Program-made: the position numbers and the translations under genes
In this document: positions 8,422 through 17,651 of the stretch, piece after piece
Layout: every line of letters starts with the position of its first letter
Position numbering within the stretch: the first letter of the stretch is position 1
Assembly: GCA_965221635.1 (NCBI GenBank)
Contig: OZ244902.1
Location: 2,294,001 to 2,358,000, forward strand
From: JAAXHB01 sp965221635
GTDB lineage: Bacteria; Actinomycetota; Acidimicrobiia; Acidimicrobiales; Aldehydirespiratoraceae
Length of the DNA: 64,000 nucleotides
Direction of reading: 5' to 3'
Notes under the pieces: model-generated
Database searches by the model: none
The model's input: the letters and a program-made list of their open reading frames with translations, nothing else
What the model was told of the DNA's origin: nothing

Positions 8422-8529
8422 CGCTGGAACCTGCGCCTGGACGGCCTGCGCCACGCAAACCTGTGACCGGACTGGAGTTTCGACACCTCGGTGCTCACTC
8501 AACCGAGGCGCATACCGAAGCAGAAGGGG

Positions 8530-8799
8530 TTAGCCGGCGTCCTGGAGTTGGCGGATGCGGGCCACGAGGCGGCTTTTGCGACGCGCCGCGGTGTTGGCGT
8601 GGATCACACCCTTGGCGGCGGCCTTGTCGATGCGCTTCACCGCCAGGCGGAGCTTCTCGTCTGTGTCGTCGCTTTGCTCGGTGGCGGCTTCCAGCGCCGA
8701 CTTGGTGCGGGTGTTCATCTCGGAGCGCACCGCCTTGTTGCGCAGGCGCCGCTTCTCGTTTTGACGATTCCGCTTGATCTGAGACTTGATCTTGGCCAC
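8530..8799 (-). CDS. rpsT: 30S ribosomal protein S20
   Basis: The 89-residue basic protein begins VAKIKSQIKRNRQNEKRR and is rich in Lys/Arg/Ala throughout, typical of S20, which binds 16S rRNA in the small subunit body. GTG 8799 is chosen because it gives the conserved N-terminus; the open frame runs to 8832. Divergent from lepA, an order seen in many bacteria (holA-rpsT-lepA). Confidence 0.96.
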   Translation of the reverse strand: MAKIKSQIKRNRQNEKRRLRNKAVRSEMNTRTKSALEAATEQSDDTDEKLRLAVKRIDKAAAKGVIHANTAARRKSRLVARIRQLQDAG

Positions 8800-9154
8800 G
8801 AGTACCTGCCGGGTTGTCCTAGGTGATCCCAACGCCCTTCGGGGCGACCCCGGAGGCTACCTCCACCGAGTGCGCGTTCATCTCATGGCCGCGTCCATTT
8901 CACAGAGCCTGCTCGCTCCCACAGAGCCTGTTCGCGCCCACAGAGCCTGTTCCCGCCCACAGAGCCTGTTCCCGCCCGCAAGGCTTGTTGGCGGCCACAA
9001 GGCCTCCGGCAAACCCGCAGGGTTTCCGCCGAGGGCGCCGCGGTATCCTGTGACGGGCGCAAACTGCGAGGGTTTGTCGCCAGTCTTTCTCCTCGGGGTG
9101 TGCGCAACGTCGGTGTGCCCCGGCATCGTGCGCCTCGGAGGGCCCGAAACGCAA
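8800..9154. other. rpsT-lepA intergenic region with 19-bp tandem repeat
   Basis: These 355 bases between divergent genes contain no convincing gene. They must hold the promoters of both rpsT and lepA. The main visible structure is the repeat array at 8901-8976; a diverged copy (CGCAAGGCTTGTTGGCGG) follows at about 8977. Confidence 0.7.
8901..8976 (+). repeat. 19-bp tandem repeat, four units
   Basis: Units of CACAGAGCCTGTTCSCGCC type lie at 8901-8919, 8920-8938, 8939-8957 and 8958-8976; the third and fourth are identical and the first two differ by a few bases. The array sits between divergent rpsT and lepA, so it may separate or influence their promoters. Confidence 0.9.
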
Positions 9155-10936
9155 ATGGAACTGCACCGAATCCGCAACACCTCCATCATCGCTCACATCG
9201 ACCATGGCAAGTCCACGCTGGCTGATCGCATGTTGGAGCTAACCGGCGCCGTCAACGCCCGCGAGATGCGCGACCAGTACCTGGACTCGATGGACCTCGA
9301 ACGCGAGCGTGGCATCACCATCAAGCTCCAGTCGGTGCGGCTCAACTGGCGCGACCATGTGATCAACCTGATCGACACTCCGGGCCATGTGGACTTCTCC
9401 TACGAGGTGAGCCGGTCGCTGGCCGCGTGCGAGTCGGTGATCCTCGTGGTGGACGCCGCGCAGGGCATAGAGGCCCAGACACTCGCCAACTGCTACCTGG
9501 CCATGGAGAACGACCTCGAGATCGTGGCCGTGCTCAACAAGATCGACCTCCCCGCCGCGGATCCCGAGCGTTGCGCAGCCGAGATCGAACAGGTGCTGGG
9601 CATCCCGTCCGCGGAGATCCTGCACATCTCGGCCAAGACCGGCGAGGGCGTCGCCGAACTGCTCGACGCGCTGCTGGAGCGAACCCCGCCACCGGAAGGT
9701 TCGGCCGACGAACCGCTGCAGGCGCTGATCTTCGACTCGCATTTCGACCAGTACCGCGGTGTGGTGTCGTCGGTGCGGGTGGTGAACGGCGAACTCAAAC
9801 GCGGCGCCCGGTTGCGGTTCATGCAGGCCGCCACCACCCACGACGCCGACGAGATAGGCGTTCGCACCCCCTCCGATGCCGTGGTTGACCGGCTCACAGC
9901 GGGCGAAACCGGGTACCTGATAGCCGGGATCAAAGACGTGGGCGAGGCCCGCTCGGGCGAAACCGTCACCGAGGATCGCCGCCCCGCGCAGGCGGCGCTG
10001 GCGGGCTATTCCGAGCCGAAGCCGATGGTGTTCTCCGGGTTGTATCCCACAGAGGGCGACGAGTTCTCGGCTTTGCGGGTGGCGTTGGAGAAGCTCCGCC
10101 TCAACGACTCGGGCTTCACCTACGAACCCGAAACGTCAGGTGCGCTCGGCTTCGGCTTCAGATGCGGATTTCTCGGCTTGTTGCACATGGAGATCGTGCG
10201 TGAGCGCCTCGAACGCGAATTCGGCCTGTCGTTGATCTCCACCGCACCGTCGGTGGAGTACAAGGTCACCAAAACCAGCGGCGAGGTTGTGGTGGTGTCC
10301 AACCCGTCACAAATGCCCCGCACCGCCGAGATCGACTCGGTGGCCGAACCCCGCCTGCGGGCGTCGATAATCGCCCCCGCTGAGCACACCGGCACGCTCA
10401 TGGACTTGTGCCAGTCCCGGCGCGGCGACCTGCTGAAAATGGAGTACCTGTCCCCCGAGCGCGTGGAGTTGCACTACCGGCTTCCCCTGGCGGAAATAGT
10501 GCTGGACTTCTATGACCAGATGAAGAGCCGCACGCAGGGTTTCGCCAGCCTCGATTACGAACCCGCCGGTTACGACACCGCCGACCTGGTGAAGGTGGAC
10601 GTGCTGTTGCACGGGGCGCCCGTTGACGCATTCTCCACGGTGGTTCACCGCGACAAGGCCTACTCCTACGGGCGGTCCATGACGGTGAAGCTGCGTGAGC
10701 TGATACCACGCCAGCAGTTCGAGGTGCCCATCCAGGCCGCCATCGGTGGTCGCATCATCGCCAGGGAGACGGTTCGGGCCTACCGCAAGGACGTCACCGC
10801 CAAGCTTTACGGGGGAGACGTCACCCGGAAACGCAAACTTCTCGAGAAGCAAAAGGCCGGCAAGAAGAAGATGAAGAGCATCGGGCGGGTGGACATCCCC
10901 CAGGAGGCGTTCATCTCGGCGCTCACCCTGGACTGA
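9155..10936 (+). CDS. lepA: Elongation factor 4 (LepA), back-translocase GTPase
   Basis: The 593-residue protein has the full EF4 layout: G domain with HIDHGKSTLADR (P-loop, about 14-25), DTPGHVDFSYEV, NKIDLP; then domain II, domain III/V with GFRCGFLGLLHMEIVRERL, and the LepA-specific C-terminal domain ending KRKLLEKQKAGKKKMKSIG and VDIPQEAF. It acts on ribosomes under stress or during assembly. ATG 9155 is chosen for the conserved MELHRIRNTSIIAHIDHG start, with GGAGGG at 9137-9142. The longer open frame to 8786 runs through the repeat array and is not expected to be translated. Confidence 0.97.
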   Translation: MELHRIRNTSIIAHIDHGKSTLADRMLELTGAVNAREMRDQYLDSMDLERERGITIKLQSVRLNWRDHVINLIDTPGHVDFSYEVSRSLAACESVILVVDAAQGIEAQTLANCYLAMENDLEIVAVLNKIDLPAADPERCAAEIEQVLGIPSAEILHISAKTGEGVAELLDALLERTPPPEGSADEPLQALIFDSHFDQYRGVVSSVRVVNGELKRGARLRFMQAATTHDADEIGVRTPSDAVVDRLTAGETGYLIAGIKDVGEARSGETVTEDRRPAQAALAGYSEPKPMVFSGLYPTEGDEFSALRVALEKLRLNDSGFTYEPETSGALGFGFRCGFLGLLHMEIVRERLEREFGLSLISTAPSVEYKVTKTSGEVVVVSNPSQMPRTAEIDSVAEPRLRASIIAPAEHTGTLMDLCQSRRGDLLKMEYLSPERVELHYRLPLAEIVLDFYDQMKSRTQGFASLDYEPAGYDTADLVKVDVLLHGAPVDAFSTVVHRDKAYSYGRSMTVKLRELIPRQQFEVPIQAAIGGRIIARETVRAYRKDVTAKLYGGDVTRKRKLLEKQKAGKKKMKSIGRVDIPQEAFISALTLD

Positions 10937-11007
10937 GCCGTGCCGGGCCGCAGTTGATGCCAGGGGGCGGCGGGTCACCCCCGAACGTGCGCCGGTAATA
11001 TCGCGCC

Positions 11008-12018
11008 ATGCTCGACGACCGTAAGGCTGCGATTCTTCACGCGGTGGTGCGCGAGTACATCTCCACCGCCCAGCCGGTGGGTTCGAGCCGAGTGTCCGAC
11101 GCCCCCGGCGTTGAGGTGTCCTCGGCCACGGTGCGCTCAGAAATGGCCTCCCTCGAGGACGAGCAGTACCTGATGCAGCCCCACACCAGCGCGGGTCGGG
11201 TTCCCACACCGAAGGGTTACCGCTTCTTCGTGGATCAGATCCGGGGCATGACCCCGTGTTTGGACATGGCCGACCAGCGCCAGGTGAGCGAGTTCTTCTC
11301 CGCGGCGTACGGCGAGATCTCCACGATGTTGAGCCACACCAGCGGTCTGCTGTCGGACCTCACCGACTGGACCGGTCTGGTGGTGGGTCCCAGCCCCGCG
11401 CATGCCACCGTGAGATCCGCGCAGCTCGTGGACATCGCCGGGGGCCGGATTTTGGTGGTCACGGTGATGTCGAACGGCGTGGTCGAAAGCAGCGCAATCG
11501 AGGTGGCCGCGGGCACCACCGCCGATGCGGTGGCCGAGGCGTCGGCCCGGCTGGCGCGACGACTTGTGGGCCGCACCCTGGTTGAGGCCAAGCAGTCGGC
11601 AACCGACGAGGAGCCCGACCCGCTGGTGGACGCAGCGGTCGCCGCGCTCGGTGAGAACATCGACCATCACGAGGTTTTCGTGGGTGGTGCCGCCAAGCTC
11701 GCGGCAGCGTTCGACGCAGCCGAGAAGCTCAAGGAGGTGCTCGACGTTCTTGAGCATCAGCTGGTGGTGGTGTCGCTCATTCAAGAGGTGCTCGACCGGG
11801 GCAAGCGGGTGGCGATCGGCGCCGAGTCGGGCTTGTCGTCACTGTCGGACTGTTCTTTGGTGCTGGCGCCTTTCGGGGCGCCGGGGGGCGCAGGCGGCAC
11901 GATCGGCGTGCTCGGCCCCACCCGGATGGACTACCCCCAAGCCCTGGCAGCGGTGGCGGTGGTGAGCGAACGGCTCAGCAACGCCCTGGGCGACGGTCGG
12001 GGCGAACCCGTCCAGTGA
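11008..12018 (+). CDS. hrcA: Heat-inducible transcription repressor HrcA
   Basis: The 336-residue protein has an N-terminal winged helix (about 1-75, LDDRKAAILHAVVREYISTAQPVGS; SSATVRSEMASLE), the signature HTSAGRVPTPKGYRFFVD (about 55-75), and the GAF-like dimerisation part. HrcA binds CIRCE operators to repress groESL/dnaK-type heat-shock genes and depends on GroEL for activity. It precedes dnaJ by 105 bp, the standard order. No CIRCE inverted repeat was seen upstream of hrcA or elsewhere in the window, so its targets probably lie outside. Confidence 0.97.
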   Translation: MLDDRKAAILHAVVREYISTAQPVGSSRVSDAPGVEVSSATVRSEMASLEDEQYLMQPHTSAGRVPTPKGYRFFVDQIRGMTPCLDMADQRQVSEFFSAAYGEISTMLSHTSGLLSDLTDWTGLVVGPSPAHATVRSAQLVDIAGGRILVVTVMSNGVVESSAIEVAAGTTADAVAEASARLARRLVGRTLVEAKQSATDEEPDPLVDAAVAALGENIDHHEVFVGGAAKLAAAFDAAEKLKEVLDVLEHQLVVVSLIQEVLDRGKRVAIGAESGLSSLSDCSLVLAPFGAPGGAGGTIGVLGPTRMDYPQALAAVAVVSERLSNALGDGRGEPVQ

Positions 12019-12123
12019 CCGCCAAGCTGCCTCGAACATCGGTGCCCACACGCCTGCTAATCACCGGGCATTCGCTGTTGACGTGCCTGCGGGCGGGCGT
12101 GTAAGCCTCGGAGACCTGCACCC

Positions 12124-13239
12124 ATGGCCGATCATTACGAAACGTTGGGCGTGTCGCGTGACGCCACCGACGAGGAACTCAAGCGGGCGTATCGACGGGA
12201 GGCCCGCAAGCATCATCCCGACGCCAACCCGGGCGATCCCGGCGCCGAGGCGCGCTTCAAGGAGGTGAGCGCCGCCTACGAGGTGCTGTCGGATCCGGAC
12301 AGAAGATCGCTCTATGACCGTTTCGGCACCGACGACCCGGCGGCGGCCAGGGCCGCTGATCCCTTCGGGGGTGGGCTGGGCAGCATCTTCGACGCCTTCT
12401 TCGGTCAGGACTCGCCATTCGGCGCCGGCGGGTCGGCGCGCCCGTCGGGGCCGCCGCGGGGTGAGGATCTCGAATCGCACGTGGATCTCGACCTCGAGGA
12501 GGTGGTGTTCGGAGCCACCTGCGAAGTGAAGGTGCGCACCGCGGTGCGTTGCGAGGACTGCGACGGCGCCGGAGCAGAGGCGGGCACATCGCCGATGCGA
12601 TGCGACGAGTGCGGCGGATCGGGCCAGGTTCGCCGGGTGCGACAGTCGCTTCTGGGTCAGATGGTCACAGCCGCGCCTTGTGGGCGCTGCAACGGGCTCG
12701 GCGAGAGGATCGATCGTCCGTGTCGAAGCTGCGAGGGGCAGGGACGCCAAGTCGAGCAGCGCACCTACACCGTGGAGGTGCCGGTCGGTGTGGATGACGG
12801 CACCACGCTGCGGCTCACCGGCAGGGGAGCGGTGGGGCCTTGGGGCGGCCCGCCCGGAGACCTGTACGTACACATCCGGGTGCGCCCCCACCCTCGCCTG
12901 CACCGCCACGGCGACGACCTCCTTCACGAACTGCACGTTCCTTTCACGCAGGCCACCTTGGGGGCACAACTGGAGTACGAAACCCTCGACGGCGCCGAGT
13001 CGATCACCATCGCCGCGGGAACCGAAACCGGCACCGAGGTGAGGTTGCGGGGCCGGGGCGTTCCCCATGTGCGCGCCCGGCGTCGCGGCGACCTGATCAT
13101 CCGCGTGGTGGTGGACACCCCCGATGACCTCACCGCGGAGCAGGAGGAACTGGTGCGCAAACTGGCCGAACTGCGAGGCGAGGAGGTCGCCGAGCCCCGC
13201 GAGGGCCTACTGGGCAAACTCCGCTCCGCCTTCCGCTAG
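12124..13239 (+). CDS. dnaJ: Molecular chaperone DnaJ
   Basis: The 371-residue protein has the type I DnaJ layout: J domain (about 1-68) with HHPDANPGD carrying the HPD motif that stimulates DnaK, a Gly/Phe-rich linker (about 75-110), four CxxCxGxG zinc motifs (about 140-205: CEDCDGAG, CDECGGSG, CGRCNGLG, CRSCEGQG), and the C-terminal substrate-binding domain. It works with DnaK and GrpE in the cytosol. The gene follows hrcA in the same direction and is probably cotranscribed. Confidence 0.97.
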   Translation: MADHYETLGVSRDATDEELKRAYRREARKHHPDANPGDPGAEARFKEVSAAYEVLSDPDRRSLYDRFGTDDPAAARAADPFGGGLGSIFDAFFGQDSPFGAGGSARPSGPPRGEDLESHVDLDLEEVVFGATCEVKVRTAVRCEDCDGAGAEAGTSPMRCDECGGSGQVRRVRQSLLGQMVTAAPCGRCNGLGERIDRPCRSCEGQGRQVEQRTYTVEVPVGVDDGTTLRLTGRGAVGPWGGPPGDLYVHIRVRPHPRLHRHGDDLLHELHVPFTQATLGAQLEYETLDGAESITIAAGTETGTEVRLRGRGVPHVRARRRGDLIIRVVVDTPDDLTAEQEELVRKLAELRGEEVAEPREGLLGKLRSAFR

Positions 13240-13251
13240 CCACCCCTCACG

Positions 13252-13314
13252 CGGCGCACCTGTCGGCAACGGCCCCCTCGGCGAGTTCCGTTCCGCTTTC
13301 CCCCAGGTGCGCCG
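13252..13314 (+). terminator. 11-bp perfect inverted repeat downstream of dnaJ
   Basis: CGGCGCACCTG (13252-13262) and CAGGTGCGCCG (13304-13314) are perfect reverse complements separated by 41 nt, starting 12 bp after the dnaJ stop. The large loop and lack of a T-run make ordinary intrinsic termination uncertain. The loop contains a diverged copy (13280-13303) of the last 24 bp of the dnaJ coding region. Confidence 0.4.
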
Positions 13315-13480
13315 ACCGCCCCGGTGCATGACCGCCTCCATCCTCCACTCGGCACGTTCCGCACGGCTTGCTCGGGGCATGGTGACCGGCGATTGGATTT
13401 CAGGAGGCGCCCGCGCGGTCTTGGAGCCATGTCGTTCTGGTGATGCCTGGGGCGCGCAACTGCGGTCGGGTGGCTGATTG

Positions 13481-14464
13481 CTAGGGGGCTGGGGAGGTTT
13501 CGGGCAACAGCAGCACCTGGCCGGAGAAGATCAGGTCGGGGTTTCCGTTGAGACGGTTGGCGTTCACGTCGATCAGCTCCAGCCAGTACTGCAACACGCT
13601 GTGGGGTTCCATGGCGCCGGTTCGCTGAGCCACCGTTTGCGCGGCGATGCCCCAAAGGTTGTCGCCCGGAGTCACAACCCAGGTGCCCTGATGCCCGCCA
13701 ACCTGTCCGCGGATCGCACCGCTCGGGTCGGGTGAAGTGGTCGCATCATTGCCGGTTGAGGCTCGTGCCGATTCCGGTGCCGCTACCCCAGCATTGTGTG
13801 CGCCCGTGGTGGCGACGCGGGTGAGCGTGTCCACACCTTGCCTGTGCCCGGAGATCACCTCGCCGGGTGTTTGCGCCTTGCTGGGTGTTTGTGGCTCGCT
13901 GGGTGTTTGGGGTTCGTCGGCCGGTCCGAAGTCGGCGACACTCAGGAGCGTCTCAGCCTGCATCACGCTGCCAATGTCGGTCACAGAGAAGTTGGCTTCC
14001 CGCGCGCCAAGATCACTTGCGGTCACCCCGCCGGATCGCAGGTGTTGCGTCGGCAGCTGCACCGCCGCGGCCGCGGATCCGAGGTCGGTCACGGTGAACG
14101 CGGTCGTCGCCGCGGCGGTGGGCGCCGCCTGGGCTGTCAAAGCCACCGCCAGCCCGCCACTCAGCAGCACACGGCGCAGAACGGGCGTGGCAAGAGCGTG
14201 GGTGATGCCGCAGGCCCAGCGCCAGCGGGTCGCCGCGGCAACCAGTGCCAGCACCGCGATCAGCGCCAGGTAGGCGCACATCACCAACCCGGCCAACCGC
14301 ACCAGCGACAGCGCGGCCACTGTGGTGCCGGACGCTTCCCACCAGTGCCCGAGTTGTTCGGGATCGCCGATCGGCGGGCCGGGAAGCCTGTCACCCATCC
14401 AATGAAAGACGGCGGCGCCGGCCAGCGCAGGCGCCGCAACAGCCAGAGCATTGCGAGGTTTCAT
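13481..14464 (-). CDS. Membrane protein with C-terminal LysM domain
   Basis: The 327-residue protein has hydrophobic N-terminal segments (about 5-22, 46-80 and 98-118), a Ser/Thr/Ala/Pro-rich middle with a TPSEPQTPSKAQTP repeat, and a C-terminal LysM domain (about 262-322; WVVTPGDNLWGIA, then a QYWLELIDVNANRL section and LIFSGQVLLLPE). LysM binds peptidoglycan, so the protein is probably membrane-anchored with the C-terminus in the wall. ATG 14464 is supported by GGAGG 5-6 nt upstream. It follows the pseudokinase gene by 99 bp in the same direction, suggesting a shared cell-envelope job. The exact role is unknown. Confidence 0.85.
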   Translation of the reverse strand: MKPRNALAVAAPALAGAAVFHWMGDRLPGPPIGDPEQLGHWWEASGTTVAALSLVRLAGLVMCAYLALIAVLALVAAATRWRWACGITHALATPVLRRVLLSGGLAVALTAQAAPTAAATTAFTVTDLGSAAAAVQLPTQHLRSGGVTASDLGAREANFSVTDIGSVMQAETLLSVADFGPADEPQTPSEPQTPSKAQTPGEVISGHRQGVDTLTRVATTGAHNAGVAAPESARASTGNDATTSPDPSGAIRGQVGGHQGTWVVTPGDNLWGIAAQTVAQRTGAMEPHSVLQYWLELIDVNANRLNGNPDLIFSGQVLLLPETSPAP

Positions 14465-14563
14465 GTTTCCTCCAAGTCGTGAATCGCAGGGTCTTGTGTG
14501 GCGAATGGCAGCGTTTGAATTGCAGGGTCTTGGGTTTCAGGGTTGTGAAACGTGAGATTGGAT

Positions 14564-15961
14564 TCAGCCGGAGAGCGGGTCGAGCAGACGCGATCCGGTG
14601 GCTGTGTGAACGCGGATCAGGTCGCAGCCGCCGTGGGTTTCGGTGAGCGCGTCCAGCGGGGAGTCCACCCGCCACCGCACGGGCATCGAGATCGACTCAC
14701 CAGGTGCCGGCCAGGTGTCGAACACCACCACTGCGCCGCTGGTGGGACGCACAATCGCCGGTGTGGGCTCACCGGCGCAGTCCCAGTCCCCGGTGAGCAC
14801 GATGTCACCCGATGCGCCGATGGCATACCGGCGACCGGCGTGCTCAAGGATCGCACCCGCCGCCGTGGTCGCCTGGCTGCCCGTGCCGGCAACAGTGCCG
14901 TCCAAGCTGTTGCCGGGTCGCGCCGACGCCGACGCCTCGAACCGGCCGGAGTCGTTCACCTGCGGTTCACTGCCGCTCGACGAACCGCCACCCCCAGGGT
15001 CGCTCGCGCCCCACTCGACGCCCGCCGCCACGGGATCGCCGACAGCCTGTGGTGTGGTCTGCACCCCGGACGCCCCTGCCGACCCGGTTGCCGCCGCCCG
15101 GCCAGCGGCGCCTGTCGCACTGGTCTGCTGTGTCCCCAGTGTGTGATCGGCGCCACCGGCGGGTGACGCCGGCTGCTGTCCCTCGCCAAACTGACCCAGT
15201 TGCGCCGAGGCAGCCTCCGCCGGGGAAGGTCCTTGCTGAGGGCCCGAGGTGAGGCGCGCAGCCACCGCCACACCTCCCACGACCACACCCACCGCGCCCG
15301 CCACGAGCAGCCCCCACGACAAACCGCTGTGGCGCTTCGTGGTGTTGTCGGCCCCCGAACCTTTCCGCCAAACCTTGCGTCGCCGGATGAGTTGGCTGCG
15401 ACGGTCGCGCCGTTTCAACAGCAGATCCACCCGGCTCGCGAGCTGGCGTGCGCTGAGGTGCCCGGCCCGGGTGGCGGCCGCCAGCGACTTCAACTTCTGC
15501 GCCGGCGCCTGCGACCCGAGATCCTCGTCATGCATCAGGTCGGCCAAGGCGTCGAGGTCCGCACGCACGTTTTCGGCGCTGTCGTCTCCCGCATTGCCGA
15601 AGCTGCAAAGCACCGGGCGGTCACCCTCGGCGTGCAGCACGTGGCAGGCCCGCAGGTTGCCATGGGTCACCCCCATGTCGTGAAGGTCGGCCAACACAGC
15701 GGCCAGCGCAGCAACCGCGGCTGCCCTGTCTGTGGGATTCACCAGCGGCCGGGTGGCCCAGGTGTCCGAACTCACGAACAGCGTGTGAACGTGCCGCCCA
15801 CCGTCCTCGGCGTCGGTCACCTTGATCAGCCGCACCACGCCGGGATGGTCGACCCGCTCAAGCGTGCGAGCTTCTCGGTCTGCCTGAGCCGCGCGTGCGG
15901 GCGGCACCTGCTTCACGGCGATGAGACGGTCGCCGGAGCGGCTCACGGTAACCGCGGTCAT
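14564..15961 (-). CDS. Transmembrane pseudokinase-like protein with extracellular beta domain
   Basis: The 465-residue protein starts with a protein-kinase-like domain (about 1-185): the ATP-site lysine is present in IAVKQV (K17), but the catalytic loop reads HGNLRACHVL (100-109) where active kinases have HRDxKxxN, and the DFG motif reads SFG (120-122). It therefore lacks the catalytic and metal-binding aspartates. A basic stretch and one transmembrane helix (about 213-236) follow, then a long Gly/Ser/Ala linker and a C-terminal domain (about 365-465) with TGDWDCAGEPTPAIVRP, like repeats in acidimicrobial secreted proteins. ATG 15961 is chosen because AAGGAGGT lies just upstream. It precedes the LysM gene in one operon. 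Confidence 0.75.
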   Translation of the reverse strand: MTAVTVSRSGDRLIAVKQVPPARAAQADREARTLERVDHPGVVRLIKVTDAEDGGRHVHTLFVSSDTWATRPLVNPTDRAAAVAALAAVLADLHDMGVTHGNLRACHVLHAEGDRPVLCSFGNAGDDSAENVRADLDALADLMHDEDLGSQAPAQKLKSLAAATRAGHLSARQLASRVDLLLKRRDRRSQLIRRRKVWRKGSGADNTTKRHSGLSWGLLVAGAVGVVVGGVAVAARLTSGPQQGPSPAEAASAQLGQFGEGQQPASPAGGADHTLGTQQTSATGAAGRAAATGSAGASGVQTTPQAVGDPVAAGVEWGASDPGGGGSSSGSEPQVNDSGRFEASASARPGNSLDGTVAGTGSQATTAAGAILEHAGRRYAIGASGDIVLTGDWDCAGEPTPAIVRPTSGAVVVFDTWPAPGESISMPVRWRVDSPLDALTETHGGCDLIRVHTATGSRLLDPLSG

Positions 15962-16156
15962 CAATGCACCTCCTTGCACAGCGGCGGCGTGGTCGGTGGC
16001 CAAGAAGCGCCCCACGGGAACCCCAGGCGATATCAATAAGCACTGTATCACATTGAAACAACATTAAACCAATCACCAAATCATACATTGCACCGGTGTG
16101 ATGCTCCAATGCGGGATTTCGGACGGCATAGGAGGCTGCGTGGGTATCCTCATGTG

Positions 16157-17560
16157 GTGACAGGGGCCAGGATCGTTCATGTCGAACCGGGCTCCCCGGC
16201 CGACCGGGCCGGCCTGATCGCCGGAGACGAGGTGATCACCGCCGCCGGTGAGCCGGTTCGTGACGTGATCGCCTGGCAGGTTCTCACCGACGCCAACCAG
16301 GCGCCGCTTCAGGTGAGCCGTGGTGGCCGCGGGCTCAACCTGCTGGTGCAGCGAGACTTCGGCGAGCCTTTCGGCGCCGAGCTCGACGCTGCGGTGTTCG
16401 ACGGCGTGCAGACCTGCGACAACCACTGCGAGTTCTGCTTCATCCACCAGCTCCCCAAAGGCATGCGTCGCTCGCTTTATCTCAAGGACGACGACTACAG
16501 GCTGTCGTTTCTGTACGGCAACTTCACCACCCTCACTCGTTTCACCGAGTTCGACTTCGAGCGGGTGGTGAGCGAGGGCCTGTCACCTCTTTATGTTTCG
16601 ATTCACGCCACCGACCCCGAGGTGCGTGCCGCCATCCTTCAGAACCGGCGGGGCGCATTGTCGTTGCGCTGGCTGGGGCTGCTGCTCGACGCGGGGATCG
16701 AGATTCACGGCCAGGTGGTGGTGTGCCCCGGCGTGAACGACGGCGAAGTCCTCGAGGACACCCTCATCGGCGTGCTCGACAAGTTCCCGGAGCTGCATTC
16801 GGTTTGCGTGGTGCCCCTGGGGGTGTCGCAGTTCAATCGACAGGCCCGGATGCGTCCGCACACCAACGCCGAGTCCGCAGCGGTGCTGGAGTTGGTTCAC
16901 CGCTGGCAGCACAGGTTCCTTCAGTTGGTGGGACGCCGCTTTGTGTACGCCGCCGACGAGTACTACCTGCACTGCAACGAGCCGTTCCCGCCGGCCGAGC
17001 ACTACGAGGGCGTGGACATGCAAGAAGACGGAATCGGCATGGCAACCACCTTCAGCGGTGAGTTCCACAGCACCGGAGCGAAGGTCACCGCGCCGCGTGC
17101 GGGTTTCTTTGCCTGGGTGGACGGCGCCCCGGCCTACGGCTACCGGGCGCCACGCAACCCGTCGCTCGTGGCGGAGCCCGCCCCCGCCGGAGGTGGCGGC
17201 GAGCCGGTGGTGCTTCGGCCCCCGGTGCGCCGAGAAGCTCCTGTGGGGGTGCTCACGGGCCACCTCGGTGCGCCGGTGATCGAGCCGCTGGTTCGGTCGC
17301 TGGGCCGTGACGATGTGCGGGTGATCCCGGTGGACAACCAGTTCTTCGGCGGCAACATCGGGGTCACCGGGTTGCTCACCGGTGCGGATCTTGCCCGCAC
17401 CCTCAGCGCCGAACCGCCCGAGCATCGCTACCTGCTGCCCGATGTTTGCCTCAGCCGCGGTCGTTTCCTTGATGGCATGTCGCCCGATGATTTGCCACGC
17501 GCCGTGGAGGTGGTGCCCACCCACGGCCGCGCCCTGCGCGAGGCGCTGCAACCGTCGTGA
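16157..17560 (+). CDS. DUF512 family protein (PDZ plus radical-SAM-like Fe-S domain)
   Basis: The protein has an N-terminal PDZ-like segment (IVHVEPGSPADRAGLIAGDEV), then CDNHCEFCFIHQLPKGMRRSL with a CxxxCxxC cluster motif as in radical SAM proteins, followed by YLKDDDYRLSFLYGNFTTLT and the DUF512 C-terminal region. This is the typical actinobacterial and firmicute DUF512 architecture, function unknown. The frame is open from 16088; GTG 16157 (or 16154) is preferred because AGGAGG at 16130-16135 precedes it and the PDZ sequence begins at once, but the spacing is long, so the start is uncertain. It is followed by der in the same direction, a frequent pairing. Confidence 0.85.
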   Translation: MTGARIVHVEPGSPADRAGLIAGDEVITAAGEPVRDVIAWQVLTDANQAPLQVSRGGRGLNLLVQRDFGEPFGAELDAAVFDGVQTCDNHCEFCFIHQLPKGMRRSLYLKDDDYRLSFLYGNFTTLTRFTEFDFERVVSEGLSPLYVSIHATDPEVRAAILQNRRGALSLRWLGLLLDAGIEIHGQVVVCPGVNDGEVLEDTLIGVLDKFPELHSVCVVPLGVSQFNRQARMRPHTNAESAAVLELVHRWQHRFLQLVGRRFVYAADEYYLHCNEPFPPAEHYEGVDMQEDGIGMATTFSGEFHSTGAKVTAPRAGFFAWVDGAPAYGYRAPRNPSLVAEPAPAGGGGEPVVLRPPVRREAPVGVLTGHLGAPVIEPLVRSLGRDDVRVIPVDNQFFGGNIGVTGLLTGADLARTLSAEPPEHRYLLPDVCLSRGRFLDGMSPDDLPRAVEVVPTHGRALREALQPS

Positions 17561-17651
17561 TGTCCTGCCGCCCGCCCGGCGCAGCGGCCCGCGCACTCGT
17601 TGGCGCATCAGTTGGCCCGGCTCCGTGCCGCCACGTCAAGGAGCGGCGGCG

